A stretch of 35,230 nucleotides of DNA. It comes from Sphingomonadaceae bacterium. Lineage in GTDB: Bacteria > Pseudomonadota > Alphaproteobacteria > Sphingomonadales > Sphingomonadaceae. Within the stretch, counting starts at the first letter, position 1. Each line of letters begins with the position of its first letter. A program made the position numbers and the translations under genes. Below are positions 27,073-35,230 of this stretch, piece after piece. The stretch lies in NCBI GenBank assembly GCA_021300355.1, contig JAJTEF010000034.1, positions 2,501 to 37,730 of the forward strand, given 5' to 3'. The notes below the pieces were generated by a model. It was not told the origin of the DNA, did not search any database, and was given only the letters and a program-made list of their open reading frames with translations.

Positions 27073-28521
27073 ATGCAATATCACAAGCCACGTATGCGCA
27101 AGGTCCGCATATTGGCGACATTGGGCCCCGCCAGCGACACGCCCGAAATGATCGAAAAGCTGTTCCGCGCTGGTGCCGATGCCTTCCGCGTGAACATGAG
27201 CCATGGCGAGCAAGCCGACAAGGCGCAGCTGATCGCCAATATCCGCGCGCTTGAAAAAGCCTATAACCGGCCCACGACAATCTTGGTGGATTTGCAAGGG
27301 CCCAAGCTGCGCGTCGGCACCTTTGCCGAGGGCAAGGTGGAATTGCACACCGGCGATACTTTCCGGCTGGATACCGACCACACGCCGGGGGACGCGCATC
27401 GCGTCTATTTGCCGCACCCCGAAATCTTTGCCGCATTGGAAGTCGGCGCACGGCTGTTGCTCGACGATGGTAAGCTTGTTCTGCGGGTCACCGAAATCGG
27501 GCTGGAATATATCAATACAATGGTGGAAGTTGGCGGCGCATTGTCGAACCGCAAGGGGCTGAACGTCCCTGACGTCGTCATTCCCATTGCCGCGCTGACC
27601 GAAAAGGACCGTTCGGACCTTGCCTTTGCGCTGGAGCAGGGCGTGGATTGGATCGCGATGTCCTTTGTCCAACGGCCAGAGGATGTTGCCGAGGGCAAGA
27701 AGCTTATCGGTAATAAGGCTGCGTTGCTGGCGAAGATTGAAAAGCCAGCGGCGATCGGACGGTTGGAAGAAATTCTGGAACTCGCCGACGGCGTGATGGT
27801 CGCGCGCGGTGATTTGGGTGTTGAAATGCTGCCCGAACAAGTGCCGCCTTTGCAGAAGAAGATTGTGTCGACCGCACGGCGCATGGGCAAGCCGGTGGTC
27901 GTTGCGACGCAAATGTTGGAATCGATGATCGTATCGCCATCGCCCACCCGCGCCGAGGTGTCGGACGTGGCGACTGCGATTTATGATGGTGCCGACGCGG
28001 TTATGTTGTCTGCCGAAACGGCGGCGGGCGCTTGGCCGATTGAAGCGGTGTCGATCATGGACCGCATTGCGCAACAGGTCGAAAGCGACCCCGATTTCTA
28101 CAAGCGTATCCACTTTACCGAGACCCCAGCCGATTCCACGACGGCCGATGCGCTGGCCGAGGCGAGCGGACGCATTGTCGACACCATAGAAACCAGCGCC
28201 ATTGTCTGCTTCACCTCATCGGGATCGACCGCGCGGCGGATTTCGCGCGAACGGCCATCCGTGCCGCTCTTGGTGCTGACCGCCAGCCAATCGACCGCGC
28301 GCCGCCTTGGGCTCCTTTGGGGCGCATTTGCTGTGCGGACCAAGGATATTGGATCGTTCGAAGAAATGGTCGCCAAGGGCAAGCGCATGGCGCTGCGCTA
28401 TCATTTGGGGCAGGCGGGCGGACGCATTGTCATCATGGCTGGCGTACCATTTGGCACACCGGGTTCCACAAATGTGCTGCACATCGTCCGGCTGACCGGC
28501 GACGAGCTGAAGGGCCATTAA
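27073..28521 (+). CDS. pyk: Pyruvate kinase
   Basis: A 482-residue glycolytic enzyme that makes ATP and pyruvate from phosphoenolpyruvate and ADP. Family motifs in order: RILATLGPAS, RVNMSHG, LVDLQGPKLRVG, the catalytic Lys/Mg-binding stretch LLAKIEKPAAIGRLEEIL, then MVARGDLGVEM, ATQMLESMI and the DGADAVMLSAETAAG strand. The C-terminal regulatory domain is complete. The start at 27073 has GGAG 8 nt upstream; ATG 27019 has no ribosome binding site and ATG 27094 is a weaker alternative. Divergent from DUF1244 and convergent with queA (15 bp apart). Confidence 0.96.
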   Translation: MQYHKPRMRKVRILATLGPASDTPEMIEKLFRAGADAFRVNMSHGEQADKAQLIANIRALEKAYNRPTTILVDLQGPKLRVGTFAEGKVELHTGDTFRLDTDHTPGDAHRVYLPHPEIFAALEVGARLLLDDGKLVLRVTEIGLEYINTMVEVGGALSNRKGLNVPDVVIPIAALTEKDRSDLAFALEQGVDWIAMSFVQRPEDVAEGKKLIGNKAALLAKIEKPAAIGRLEEILELADGVMVARGDLGVEMLPEQVPPLQKKIVSTARRMGKPVVVATQMLESMIVSPSPTRAEVSDVATAIYDGADAVMLSAETAAGAWPIEAVSIMDRIAQQVESDPDFYKRIHFTETPADSTTADALAEASGRIVDTIETSAIVCFTSSGSTARRISRERPSVPLLVLTASQSTARRLGLLWGAFAVRTKDIGSFEEMVAKGKRMALRYHLGQAGGRIVIMAGVPFGTPGSTNVLHIVRLTGDELKGH

Positions 28522-28536
28522 CGGCCGTTTGCGTGA

Positions 28537-29565
28537 TTAGGGCAGTAAAAGACTGCTGTCGCCATAGCTGTAAAACCGGTACTCTGTGGCGATTGCATGG
28601 GCATAGGCTGCCTGCATCGTCTCACGGCCCATCAACGCGCTCACCAGCATGAACAGCGTCGATTTCGGCAAGTGAAAGTTGGTCATGAGGCCGCTGATGG
28701 CCTTAAACCGATAGCCCGGCGTGATGAAGATATCGGTGTCGCCTTCAAACGGATGCACGATACCATTTTGGTCGGCGGCGCTCTCGACGAGGCGCAGCGA
28801 GGTGGTGCCAACCGCGATCAAGCGACCACCATTTTCACGAATGCTGTTGAGCCTGCCTGCTGTCTCGGCATCAATGCTGCCCCACTCGCTGTGCATGCGG
28901 TGGCTTGTCGTGTCATCGACCTTTACCGGCAGGAACGTGCCCGCGCCGACGTGCAGGGTCAGCGTCGCGGTTTCTATGCCGGCATCGTCTACCGCCTGCA
29001 TGAGCTCGGGTGTGAAATGCAGTGACGCAGTGGGGGCGGCGACGGCGCCATCCTTTTGCGCGAACATCGTCTGATAATCTTCGGCATCGCGGGCGTCGGT
29101 TGGCCGCTTGCCGGCGATATAAGGCGGCAATGGCATAGTGCCCGCGCGATGTAGCAAAACTTCGACCGGTTCATCACCTTCAAAGAACAATGTAAAGCTG
29201 CCGTCGTCATGGCGTTCTTCTGCGTTCGCCAAGACGCCTTGGCCAAAATCAATGCAGTCACCAATATGCAGGCGCTTCGCATTGCGGATAAAGGCCTGCC
29301 AGCAGCGCAGATCGATGCGTTTATGCATTGTCGCGCCAATCGTCGCGTCGCCCCTGCGGCCGGTAAGCTGTGCAGGAATAACCCGGGTGTCGTTGAAGAT
29401 CAGGCAGTCGCCCTTGCGCAGCTTTTGCGGGAGGTCGCTGACTGAAGCATCGACCATGTTGCCGTCGCCACCGACGCATAGCATGCGCGCGGAATCCCGC
29501 GGGCTAACAGGCCGCAGCGCGATCCGCTCGGGCGGAAGCTCGAAATCAAACAGGTCTACGCGCAT
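28537..29565 (-). CDS. queA: QueA, S-adenosylmethionine:tRNA ribosyltransferase-isomerase
   Basis: A 342-residue enzyme that transfers the ribosyl part of SAM onto preQ1 in tRNA to give epoxyqueuosine. Motifs: [19 protein letters not shown] at the start, [47 protein letters not shown] and [17 protein letters not shown], ending [14 protein letters not shown]. Length and ends are normal. The gene follows the cyclophilin gene by 16 bp. No preQ1 riboswitch was recognised upstream. Confidence 0.96.
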   Translation of the reverse strand: MRVDLFDFELPPERIALRPVSPRDSARMLCVGGDGNMVDASVSDLPQKLRKGDCLIFNDTRVIPAQLTGRRGDATIGATMHKRIDLRCWQAFIRNAKRLHIGDCIDFGQGVLANAEERHDDGSFTLFFEGDEPVEVLLHRAGTMPLPPYIAGKRPTDARDAEDYQTMFAQKDGAVAAPTASLHFTPELMQAVDDAGIETATLTLHVGAGTFLPVKVDDTTSHRMHSEWGSIDAETAGRLNSIRENGGRLIAVGTTSLRLVESAADQNGIVHPFEGDTDIFITPGYRFKAISGLMTNFHLPKSTLFMLVSALMGRETMQAAYAHAIATEYRFYSYGDSSLLLP

Positions 29566-29581
29566 GCTATTGCCGCAGCGG

Positions 29582-30220
29582 TTAGCTACCGCTTGGTTGG
29601 CCTACGGCAACGGGCTGCGCGGGAAATGCGGGCGGTGGGACATTGTCTGCCGCAATTGATGCCTGAAGCACTTTGCTTGGGCTTGCGGGTGGTTCGCCCC
29701 GTTCAATGGCGTCGACAAACTGCATGCCCGATGTCACGCGGCCAAAGACGGTATATTTGTTGTCGAGGCTGAAGCGCGGTTGAAAGCAGATGAAGAACTG
29801 GCTGTTGGCCGTGTCGGGTTCATTCGTGCGTGCCATCGACACTGTTCCGCGCAAATGCGGCATTTTGTTAAACTCGGCCTTCAGATCGGGAAGCTCCGAC
29901 CCACCTTGGCCAGTGCCCGTAGGGTCCCCGGTTTGCGCCATGAAGCCCTCAATCACGCGGTGGAAGATAACGCCATTGTAAAAGCCCTGACGCGTCAGCG
30001 TCTTGATCCGCTCAACATGCGAAGGTGCAACGGCGGGGAACATCTGAATAGTAACGCGGCCGCCCGTCGATAAATCGAGGACCAGCATATTTTCAAGGTC
30101 AGGCGCAACGGGCGTAAGCGCAGTCGCTGGCGTTTGCGCGAGTGCGGGAGCGCCCGCAAGGAACAGCCCGCCTAAAATGAGCGCAGTCAACTTCGACAAA
30201 AATATGCGTGATAACATCAA
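29582..30220 (-). CDS. Exported cyclophilin-type peptidyl-prolyl isomerase
   Basis: A 212-residue periplasmic cyclophilin. The signal peptide covers residues 1-28 ([20 protein letters not shown]). The catalytic domain has [39 protein letters not shown] and [11 protein letters not shown], with the active-site Arg in FHRV and the FFIC segment. It accelerates Xaa-Pro isomerisation in exported proteins. First gene of a probable operon with queA. ATG 30217 is an alternative start. Confidence 0.94.
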   Translation of the reverse strand: MMLSRIFLSKLTALILGGLFLAGAPALAQTPATALTPVAPDLENMLVLDLSTGGRVTIQMFPAVAPSHVERIKTLTRQGFYNGVIFHRVIEGFMAQTGDPTGTGQGGSELPDLKAEFNKMPHLRGTVSMARTNEPDTANSQFFICFQPRFSLDNKYTVFGRVTSGMQFVDAIERGEPPASPSKVLQASIAADNVPPPAFPAQPVAVGQPSGS

Positions 30221-30558
30221 AAAAGGCCGCCTTTATAATAGAAGTGCTATTCTCATAACGAACGACGCTGTCGCTGTCATGAACGATTTTCGGCCTGCGC
30301 CGAGTTAGCCCCGCAGAGGCGAAGTCTGTGGATAAGTCACTGTTGCATAAAAGTGACAGCCCCGAAATATTATTGTCATATCTGCCCAATTTGTTGCGTA
30401 AACCTAGGAAATTCGCCAAAGCGCAGCCAACCCGGAGAGATTTCATTTTAATCCGTTCGTGCTTTGCATGTGCGATTTGAGTGAAAAAGCTGGGGAGTTT
30501 AACAGCCACCAGGACGCGATAAGTCGTTGGAATGGGGCGCTATTATAGGGGCTATATC
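30221..30558. other. Divergent intergenic region upstream of the TonB-dependent receptor
   Basis: About 340 bp, richer in A/T than its surroundings, between divergent genes. GTCACT at 30336-30341 and AGTGAC at 30352-30357 form an inverted repeat that might be an operator. The last part (AGGGGCTATATC) is the receptor's ribosome binding region. No gene was found. Confidence 0.5.
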
Positions 30559-33500
30559 GTGAAAAACACACGTATCAGCAATTTGAAATATGCAGCGGCA
30601 CCGCTCGCACTGGGTCTGGCGTTGATCTCAACGCCATCATTCGCTCAGGATGCGGCAGCCGAAGAAGAAACCGTTGAAGCAATCGTCGTCACGGGTTCGC
30701 TCATCACCAACCCGAACCTTGAGCGTTCGGCTCCGGTCAACGTAACTTCCGCCGAAGAAATGGAACTGCTTCAGTCCAACCTGGCCGAAGAAGTTCTTCG
30801 TGAAATCCCAGGCGTTGTCGCTTCGATCGGTTCCGCGGTCAATAACGGCAACGGTGGTGCATCGTACGTTAACTTGCGCGGCATTGGTTCAAACCGTAAC
30901 GTCGTATTGCTTGACGGTGATCGTATCGTTCCCGCCGGTTTTGGTGGTCAGGTCGATTTGAACAACATTCCGCTCGCTTTGGTTGAGCGCGTTGACGTTC
31001 TTACCGGTGGCGCATCGACCACTTATGGCGCTGACGCCGTTGGTGGTGTTGTTAACTTCATTCTGAAGAATGATTTCTCCGGTCTGGAAGCCCAGTCTTC
31101 GTACCAGCTTACCGATAAAAGTGACGGTGACGTTTACCGCGCTGATGTCACAATCGGTGCGAACTTCGACGATGGCCGCGGTAACGCCGTATTTGGCGTT
31201 GGTTACCAGAAATCTGAAGCAGTGTATCAAGGTGCACGTGATGTATCTCTAGACACGCTTGAAACCTACAGCGGTACGGCGCTTGGTTCAGGTACGTCAA
31301 ACCCCTCGCGTTTCTCGGGCGGTCGTCTGGTTAGCGGTACGGGCAATGGCGGTACAAACCAGATCAACGATGCGGGTCAGCTCGTTCCGACCTTCAAGAC
31401 GTTTAACTTCAACCCATATAACGTCTTCCAGACACCGTTCGAACGTTTCAACATGTTCGGTCAAGCGCGTTACGAAGTCAGCGATGCGATTGAAGTATAT
31501 TCGCGCGGTCTGTTCTCAAAGAACACTGTAAACACGATCATCGCACCATCAGGCGCGTTCGGCATCAGCGTGAACATTCCTTTGAACAACCCGTTCTTGC
31601 CTGCTGCCATGCGTAACCAGTTCTGCGCATTCGACGTTAACCCAAGCGCTGCGGTTTATACCCCACGCTTTTCACAAGCTCAGTGCGATGCCGCGGCTAA
31701 CCCAAGCTTGCGTCCTGGACAGGCTGGTTATCTTGAAATCGGTACAGGTGGCGCGTCTGCAACTGCAACGACGTCGGGCAACGGTCTTGCTGTATTGCAA
31801 GCATGGCAGCCATTCGACCTTAACGGCAATGGCGTGATCGAAGCTGGTGAAGGTTACAACCCTAACCCGCAGACACTTTTTGCCCGTCGCGCAACCGAAG
31901 CTGGTCCACGTATTTCGGAATATGTCACGACCGTATTCGATTACCGTTTGGGTGCCCGCGGTTCGATCACTGACTCAATCGACTGGGATATCTCGGGTGC
32001 CTATGGCCAAAGCGAGAACATTCAGACGATTAAGGGTTATACCTTGAACTCGCGTTTCCGTCAGTCGCTTCGTGCGGGCGGAACTGCTTCGGCTCCAGTT
32101 TGCTTCGACACATCAAATGGATGCGTTGCAGCAAATGTCTTTGGCACCATTCAGCCGGAAGCAATTCCGTTCTTGGTCCAGGAAAGCACCAGCTTTACGA
32201 AAACCTCGCTTGCGCAAGTCAAAGGAACCATCAACGGCGATGCCGGCTTTACCAGCCCATTTGCTGAAGACTCCGTGGCATTTGCAGTCGGCGGTGAATA
32301 TCGTAAATATACTGCTCGTCAGGGCGCTGACGCGCTTGCCAAGGGCGGCGATCTCGGCGGTGCCGGCGGTGCAACGCCAGATATTTCTGGTGGCTTCGAC
32401 GTGTATGAAGGCTTTGGCGAACTTGTTGTGCCACTGGTTAGCGACAAGCCATTCGTGAACAGCCTGACTGTTGAAGGCGGCCTTCGCTATTCGTCGTACA
32501 CCGTCGACACACCAGGTAACCCATCGTACAACACAACAACCTTTAAGGCTGGTGGTACTTGGGAGCCAACCGAAGGTCTCGCAATTCGTGGTAACTTTGC
32601 ACGTGCCGTTCGCGCACCGAACATTGGCGAACTGTTCTCACCAGTGAACACTGGATTGACCAACCTTGGCACCGATCCATGCGCGACGTTGACGACGGCT
32701 GGCGCTGTTTTGCCAGGACGTCCGGCAACTGGCCCAACCGGAGAGCTTCGTGCCGTCTGCTTAGCGCAAGGTGCGAATGTGGGCAACATCAACTCGATTC
32801 CACAGCCTAACGCAGGCCAGGTGAACTCGACTGGTGGTGGTAACGTAAACGTTAAGCCTGAAAAGTCGGACAGCTTCACCATTGGTGCGATCTTCCAGCC
32901 AGCGAGAATCCCTGGTTTCACTGCGTCGATCGATTATTACAACATCAAGGTAACGGGTGCGATTTCGTCCCCGACCCCTGGCGACGTAATTGCGGCGTGC
33001 TTTGGTACGAGCGTATTCAGCCCGCCAGCAGGCGCATCGACATCTGCTGCTTGTACCAGCATTCGTCGTAGCCCAGCCGATGGCGGTCTGAGCGGCGATC
33101 CAAGCACTTTCACTGGTCTACCTTCGGTTCTGTCGAACGCGGGTGCCATTGAAACTGACGGCATCGACTTGATCATGAACTACAAGACTGATCTGACCGA
33201 CAAAATCGCTTTGGCTTTGTCGTTCAACGGTAACTACACGTTCAAATCGACGTTCAATGCGTTCGTGCTCAACCCTGAATCGGTCAATCGTGATTGCACC
33301 GGCTATTTCAGCTCGAACTGTGGTTCACTGCAGCCAGACTTCTCATGGTCGCAGCGTACAACATTGTCGTACGGCAAGATCGATGTGTCGTTGTTGTGGC
33401 GTCACCTGTCGGCGATGGAGCAAGAACCACTTGACGTGATTGACGGTGGTGCGTTCTTCAACGGAACGATCGGTGCGTCGATCCCGGGCGTTGGCGGCCG

Positions 33501-33732
33501 GACGGTTAACTTCGGCAAGATCAAGGCATATGATTATTTTGATCTGTCGGCACGTCTCAATGCCACCGAAAATCTGACGATTACCGCTTCGGTGCAAAAC
33601 TTGCTGGACAAGGATCCACCATTGACCGGTAACAACGCTGGTTCGACATCGTACAACAGCGGTAACACCTTCCCGTCGACATATGACGCGCTGGGTCGTC
33701 GCTATGCTGTAACAGCAAAGCTGCGCTTCTAA
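30559..33732 (+). CDS. TonB-dependent outer-membrane receptor
   Basis: A 1057-residue TonB-dependent transporter. The GTG start at 30559 gives a clean signal peptide (residues 1-30, ending PSFA-QD) with AGGGG 8 nt upstream; ATG 30532 has no support. A TonB-box-like EAIVVTGS follows. The plug domain shows EEVLREIPGV, YVNLRGIGSNRNVVLLDGDR and VERVDVLTGGASTTYGADAVGG. The long barrel ends in the typical outer-membrane Phe (RYAVTAKLRF). Ligand unknown; this subfamily is abundant in sphingomonads. Codons favour GGT, CGT and GTT far more than the neighbours, as in highly expressed genes. Nearby are a sulfotransferase-like gene and a TPR gene. Confidence 0.95.
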   Translation: MKNTRISNLKYAAAPLALGLALISTPSFAQDAAAEEETVEAIVVTGSLITNPNLERSAPVNVTSAEEMELLQSNLAEEVLREIPGVVASIGSAVNNGNGGASYVNLRGIGSNRNVVLLDGDRIVPAGFGGQVDLNNIPLALVERVDVLTGGASTTYGADAVGGVVNFILKNDFSGLEAQSSYQLTDKSDGDVYRADVTIGANFDDGRGNAVFGVGYQKSEAVYQGARDVSLDTLETYSGTALGSGTSNPSRFSGGRLVSGTGNGGTNQINDAGQLVPTFKTFNFNPYNVFQTPFERFNMFGQARYEVSDAIEVYSRGLFSKNTVNTIIAPSGAFGISVNIPLNNPFLPAAMRNQFCAFDVNPSAAVYTPRFSQAQCDAAANPSLRPGQAGYLEIGTGGASATATTSGNGLAVLQAWQPFDLNGNGVIEAGEGYNPNPQTLFARRATEAGPRISEYVTTVFDYRLGARGSITDSIDWDISGAYGQSENIQTIKGYTLNSRFRQSLRAGGTASAPVCFDTSNGCVAANVFGTIQPEAIPFLVQESTSFTKTSLAQVKGTINGDAGFTSPFAEDSVAFAVGGEYRKYTARQGADALAKGGDLGGAGGATPDISGGFDVYEGFGELVVPLVSDKPFVNSLTVEGGLRYSSYTVDTPGNPSYNTTTFKAGGTWEPTEGLAIRGNFARAVRAPNIGELFSPVNTGLTNLGTDPCATLTTAGAVLPGRPATGPTGELRAVCLAQGANVGNINSIPQPNAGQVNSTGGGNVNVKPEKSDSFTIGAIFQPARIPGFTASIDYYNIKVTGAISSPTPGDVIAACFGTSVFSPPAGASTSAACTSIRRSPADGGLSGDPSTFTGLPSVLSNAGAIETDGIDLIMNYKTDLTDKIALALSFNGNYTFKSTFNAFVLNPESVNRDCTGYFSSNCGSLQPDFSWSQRTTLSYGKIDVSLLWRHLSAMEQEPLDVIDGGAFFNGTIGASIPGVGGRTVNFGKIKAYDYFDLSARLNATENLTITASVQNLLDKDPPLTGNNAGSTSYNSGNTFPSTYDALGRRYAVTAKLRF

Positions 33733-33753
33733 TTTGAAGAGCATATAATGAAA

Positions 33754-33786
33754 CAAGGGGGCGGGCAGCAATGTCCGCCCCTTTTG
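33754..33786 (+). terminator. Intrinsic terminator after the TonB-dependent receptor
   Basis: AAGGGGGCGG pairs with CCGCCCCTT (one bulged G) around a short loop and is followed by TTTTG, about 22 bp after the stop codon. Confidence 0.8.
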
Positions 33787-33888
33787 TATTGTGACGGCAC
33801 GCTAAGCCATGCGGCCAGGCCAAGACCTGCAAGACTGCGTTATGTTGGTTTAGGTCATGTCCTGCCCTAATAGGCGAGGCCGAGCACT

Positions 33889-34905
33889 TCAAAAGCGAAG
33901 CGCATGTTCCAACGTCAGTGGGATGTTGGCAGATTGGGCAACGGCTTTGGCCCAAATCAGGACCTTTTCAATTTCGTCGCCATGCGCCGTTTGCGCCAAT
34001 GCATATTCCGCGTGCCGGTCCTCTGTCCGGAAACTGCCACCGAACTTGCTATGCGTGCCAAACGCAGGATGCGCATCATTCGCAGCGGCATGTTCGCCCA
34101 GCCCAAAGTGGGACAATGCAGCGGAAAGAGCTTTACCTGGATTGGCAGTCAGCCGTTCACTGTCCAGCGTTGCGATGCGTTCAGCTCCGAACTTTTGCGC
34201 CATGCTATGAAACAACTTTTGCTGTGCCAGCCAACCCACCGCGGCGACTTGCAAATCGGTCTGCCGGAAAAAATCGCCCGGCTCAAAACCAAGATCAACG
34301 ATGCCGTCGGCAATTTGCCCTTCCAATAATTCGCGGCACCATAGCCGGCACCACAGCCCCTTGCGGGCCACCGACAAAAGAAACACCGAAAGGGGCGCAT
34401 ACAGAATGATGGCTTTGCTTGTCGGCCGCATGGCAAGCGATGCCGGGGCAAGGGCATTAAACACATTGGATGGCTTCACAATAACCGCCAAATCGTCGCC
34501 AAATGGACGTGCGAGCATGCCCAGTGCATCGCGCAACCGTTCGCCGACCGAAGTGGGTGGCGCGCCGCGACGGCGAAAGCCGACAATGTCGTTCAACAAC
34601 ACGGGTTCCTTCAGACCCATAGATAGGCCCGGCAGATCAAACCCGTTGGCGAACATGGTCGATGCACAAAAGGCGGAATGCAAAATAAAATGCAGGCTGG
34701 CGTCGTCCGTGCGGCCCGTTGTCGCTTCGCGGCGCGATAGGACAATCGGGCGTGGCTCCACGCCAAGATATTCATCGGTAAGGAAAGTGGCAGCATTGTG
34801 CGCTGAACGGCTGACATGCCGCATATGAAATGCGTCGGCAGACGCATCATAGCGGTGCGCAAGCCATGCGCCGTCGTTCAATATCTCGCCATTATTATGC
34901 GTCAT
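33889..34905 (-). CDS. Sulfotransferase-like P-loop protein
   Basis: A 338-residue cytoplasmic protein. Residues 71-85 (LHFILHSAFCASTMF) resemble the 5'-phosphosulfate loop of sulfotransferases, and ILYAPLSVFLLSVARKG (about 167-183) resembles the 3'-phosphate strand/helix; VIVKPSN precedes it. The match is distant: the sequence lacks the most canonical PAPS-binding form, so it may be a P-loop relative with another donor. It is convergent with the TonB-dependent receptor gene and divergent from a TPR gene. The start at 34905 has only a weak AAGG 11 nt upstream; a much longer upstream frame overlaps the TPR gene antisense and is not supported. Confidence 0.65.
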   Translation of the reverse strand: MTHNNGEILNDGAWLAHRYDASADAFHMRHVSRSAHNAATFLTDEYLGVEPRPIVLSRREATTGRTDDASLHFILHSAFCASTMFANGFDLPGLSMGLKEPVLLNDIVGFRRRGAPPTSVGERLRDALGMLARPFGDDLAVIVKPSNVFNALAPASLAMRPTSKAIILYAPLSVFLLSVARKGLWCRLWCRELLEGQIADGIVDLGFEPGDFFRQTDLQVAAVGWLAQQKLFHSMAQKFGAERIATLDSERLTANPGKALSAALSHFGLGEHAAANDAHPAFGTHSKFGGSFRTEDRHAEYALAQTAHGDEIEKVLIWAKAVAQSANIPLTLEHALRF

Positions 34906-34955
34906 AACTTCATGGACCTTGCCGTTTCTCACGGTAAATGGCAAGCATTCGCCAT

Positions 34956-35230
34956 ATGAACGAGACCGCACCACCGGCCGAAGCGGCCAGACTGAACAGC
35001 GAAGGCATGCTTGCACTGCGGGCCGGAAGCTATGCCGAGGCGGAGCGCCTGTTCGTGGCCGCAACGACGCATGACACGATGTCGAGCGCGCTTTGGAGAA
35101 ATGTTGCCACTGCACGGCGCGCGCAGGGCGATGACACAGGGGAAATGCAGGCGCTGGACGCGGCAATCAGCATCGATCGCCGGGACTTCATGGGCTGGCT
35201 CCGCAAGGCCGAATTGCATGAACGTACGGG
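34956..35230 (+). CDS. TPR protein, 3' end beyond the window (probable aspartyl/asparaginyl beta-hydroxylase family)
   Basis: Reads MNETAPPAEAARLNSEGMLA and continues in frame to the window edge (91 codons). Three TPR-like helical pairs are visible: EGMLALRAGSYAEAERLFVA, ALWRNVATARRAQGDDTGEM and MGWLRKAELHERTG. The N-terminus resembles TPR-linked aspartyl/asparaginyl beta-hydroxylase proteins of sphingomonads (recognition from memory; the oxygenase domain itself is out of view). It starts 50 bp from the divergent sulfotransferase-like gene. Confidence 0.65.
   Translation, partial: MNETAPPAEAARLNSEGMLALRAGSYAEAERLFVAATTHDTMSSALWRNVATARRAQGDDTGEMQALDAAISIDRRDFMGWLRKAELHERT

Noticed and set aside
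26993-27451. Long N-terminal extension of the DUF1244 frame
   Set aside because: It lies antisense to pyruvate kinase; the family starts at 26992.
28506-28537. Possible terminator between the convergent pyk and queA genes
   Set aside because: GGCC..GGCC pairing is short and has no T-run on either strand.
29566-29581. preQ1 riboswitch in front of queA
   Set aside because: Only 16 bp separate it from the cyclophilin gene and no aptamer fits.
30099-30509. 136-residue minus-strand frame upstream of the cyclophilin gene
   Set aside because: Different frame from the cyclophilin, covers the divergent promoter region, no recognisable domain.
34906-35166. N-terminal extension of the sulfotransferase-like frame
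   Set aside because: It is antisense to the TPR coding region, whose composition and repeats fit a real gene.

Overview
The window is a chromosomal segment from an alphaproteobacterium, most likely a member of the Sphingomonadales. Several things point there: an rRNA operon ending 23S-5S-tRNA-fMet, an imuA-imuB-dnaE2 mutagenesis cassette, LexA boxes of the alphaproteobacterial GAAC-N7-GAAC type, a GapR (DUF2312) homologue, the order yebC-ruvC-ruvA-ruvB-ybgC-tolQRAB-pal, and a large TonB-dependent receptor. Assignment is by recognition of families and motifs only; no database search was run.

Layout. 1-2930: the 3' part of an rRNA operon (23S lacking its 5' end, 5S, terminator, initiator tRNA, terminator). 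2931-3212: a gene-free stretch with two small hairpins and a 16-bp copy of the tRNA-fMet 3' end. 3213-7257: a divergent pair, a small NTF2-like lipoprotein and a very large exported TolB-propeller/amidohydrolase. 7440-13079: imuA, imuB and dnaE2, translationally overlapping, with an SOS box at the imuA start. 13083-18378: a run of minus-strand genes (YjgN/DUF898, M48 protease, DUF6356, alpha/beta hydrolase, TPR protein, glyoxalases I and II). 18513-22759: the tol-pal envelope cluster read leftwards (ybgC, tolQ, tolR, tolA, tolB, pal); tolB carries a +1 frameshift. 22850-26631: ruvB, a GIY-YIG nuclease gene bracketed by 29-bp inverted repeats, ruvA (with its own SOS box), ruvC, yebC and a short gapR. 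26690-30220: DUF1244, pyruvate kinase, queA and a periplasmic cyclophilin. 30559-35230: a TonB-dependent receptor, a sulfotransferase-like protein and the start of a TPR protein cut by the window edge.

Functional links. The two SOS boxes put translesion synthesis (ImuA/ImuB/DnaE2) and Holliday-junction branch migration (RuvA) under probable LexA control. The Tol-Pal genes form the energised envelope-constriction machine. The YjgN-M48-DUF6356 group looks like a membrane or envelope operon trailing into methylglyoxal detoxification.

The most unusual structures are the inverted-repeat-bounded GIY-YIG unit lying between ruvA and ruvB, the tRNA-fMet 3'-end duplication, and the receptor/sulfotransferase-like/TPR neighbourhood at the right end.
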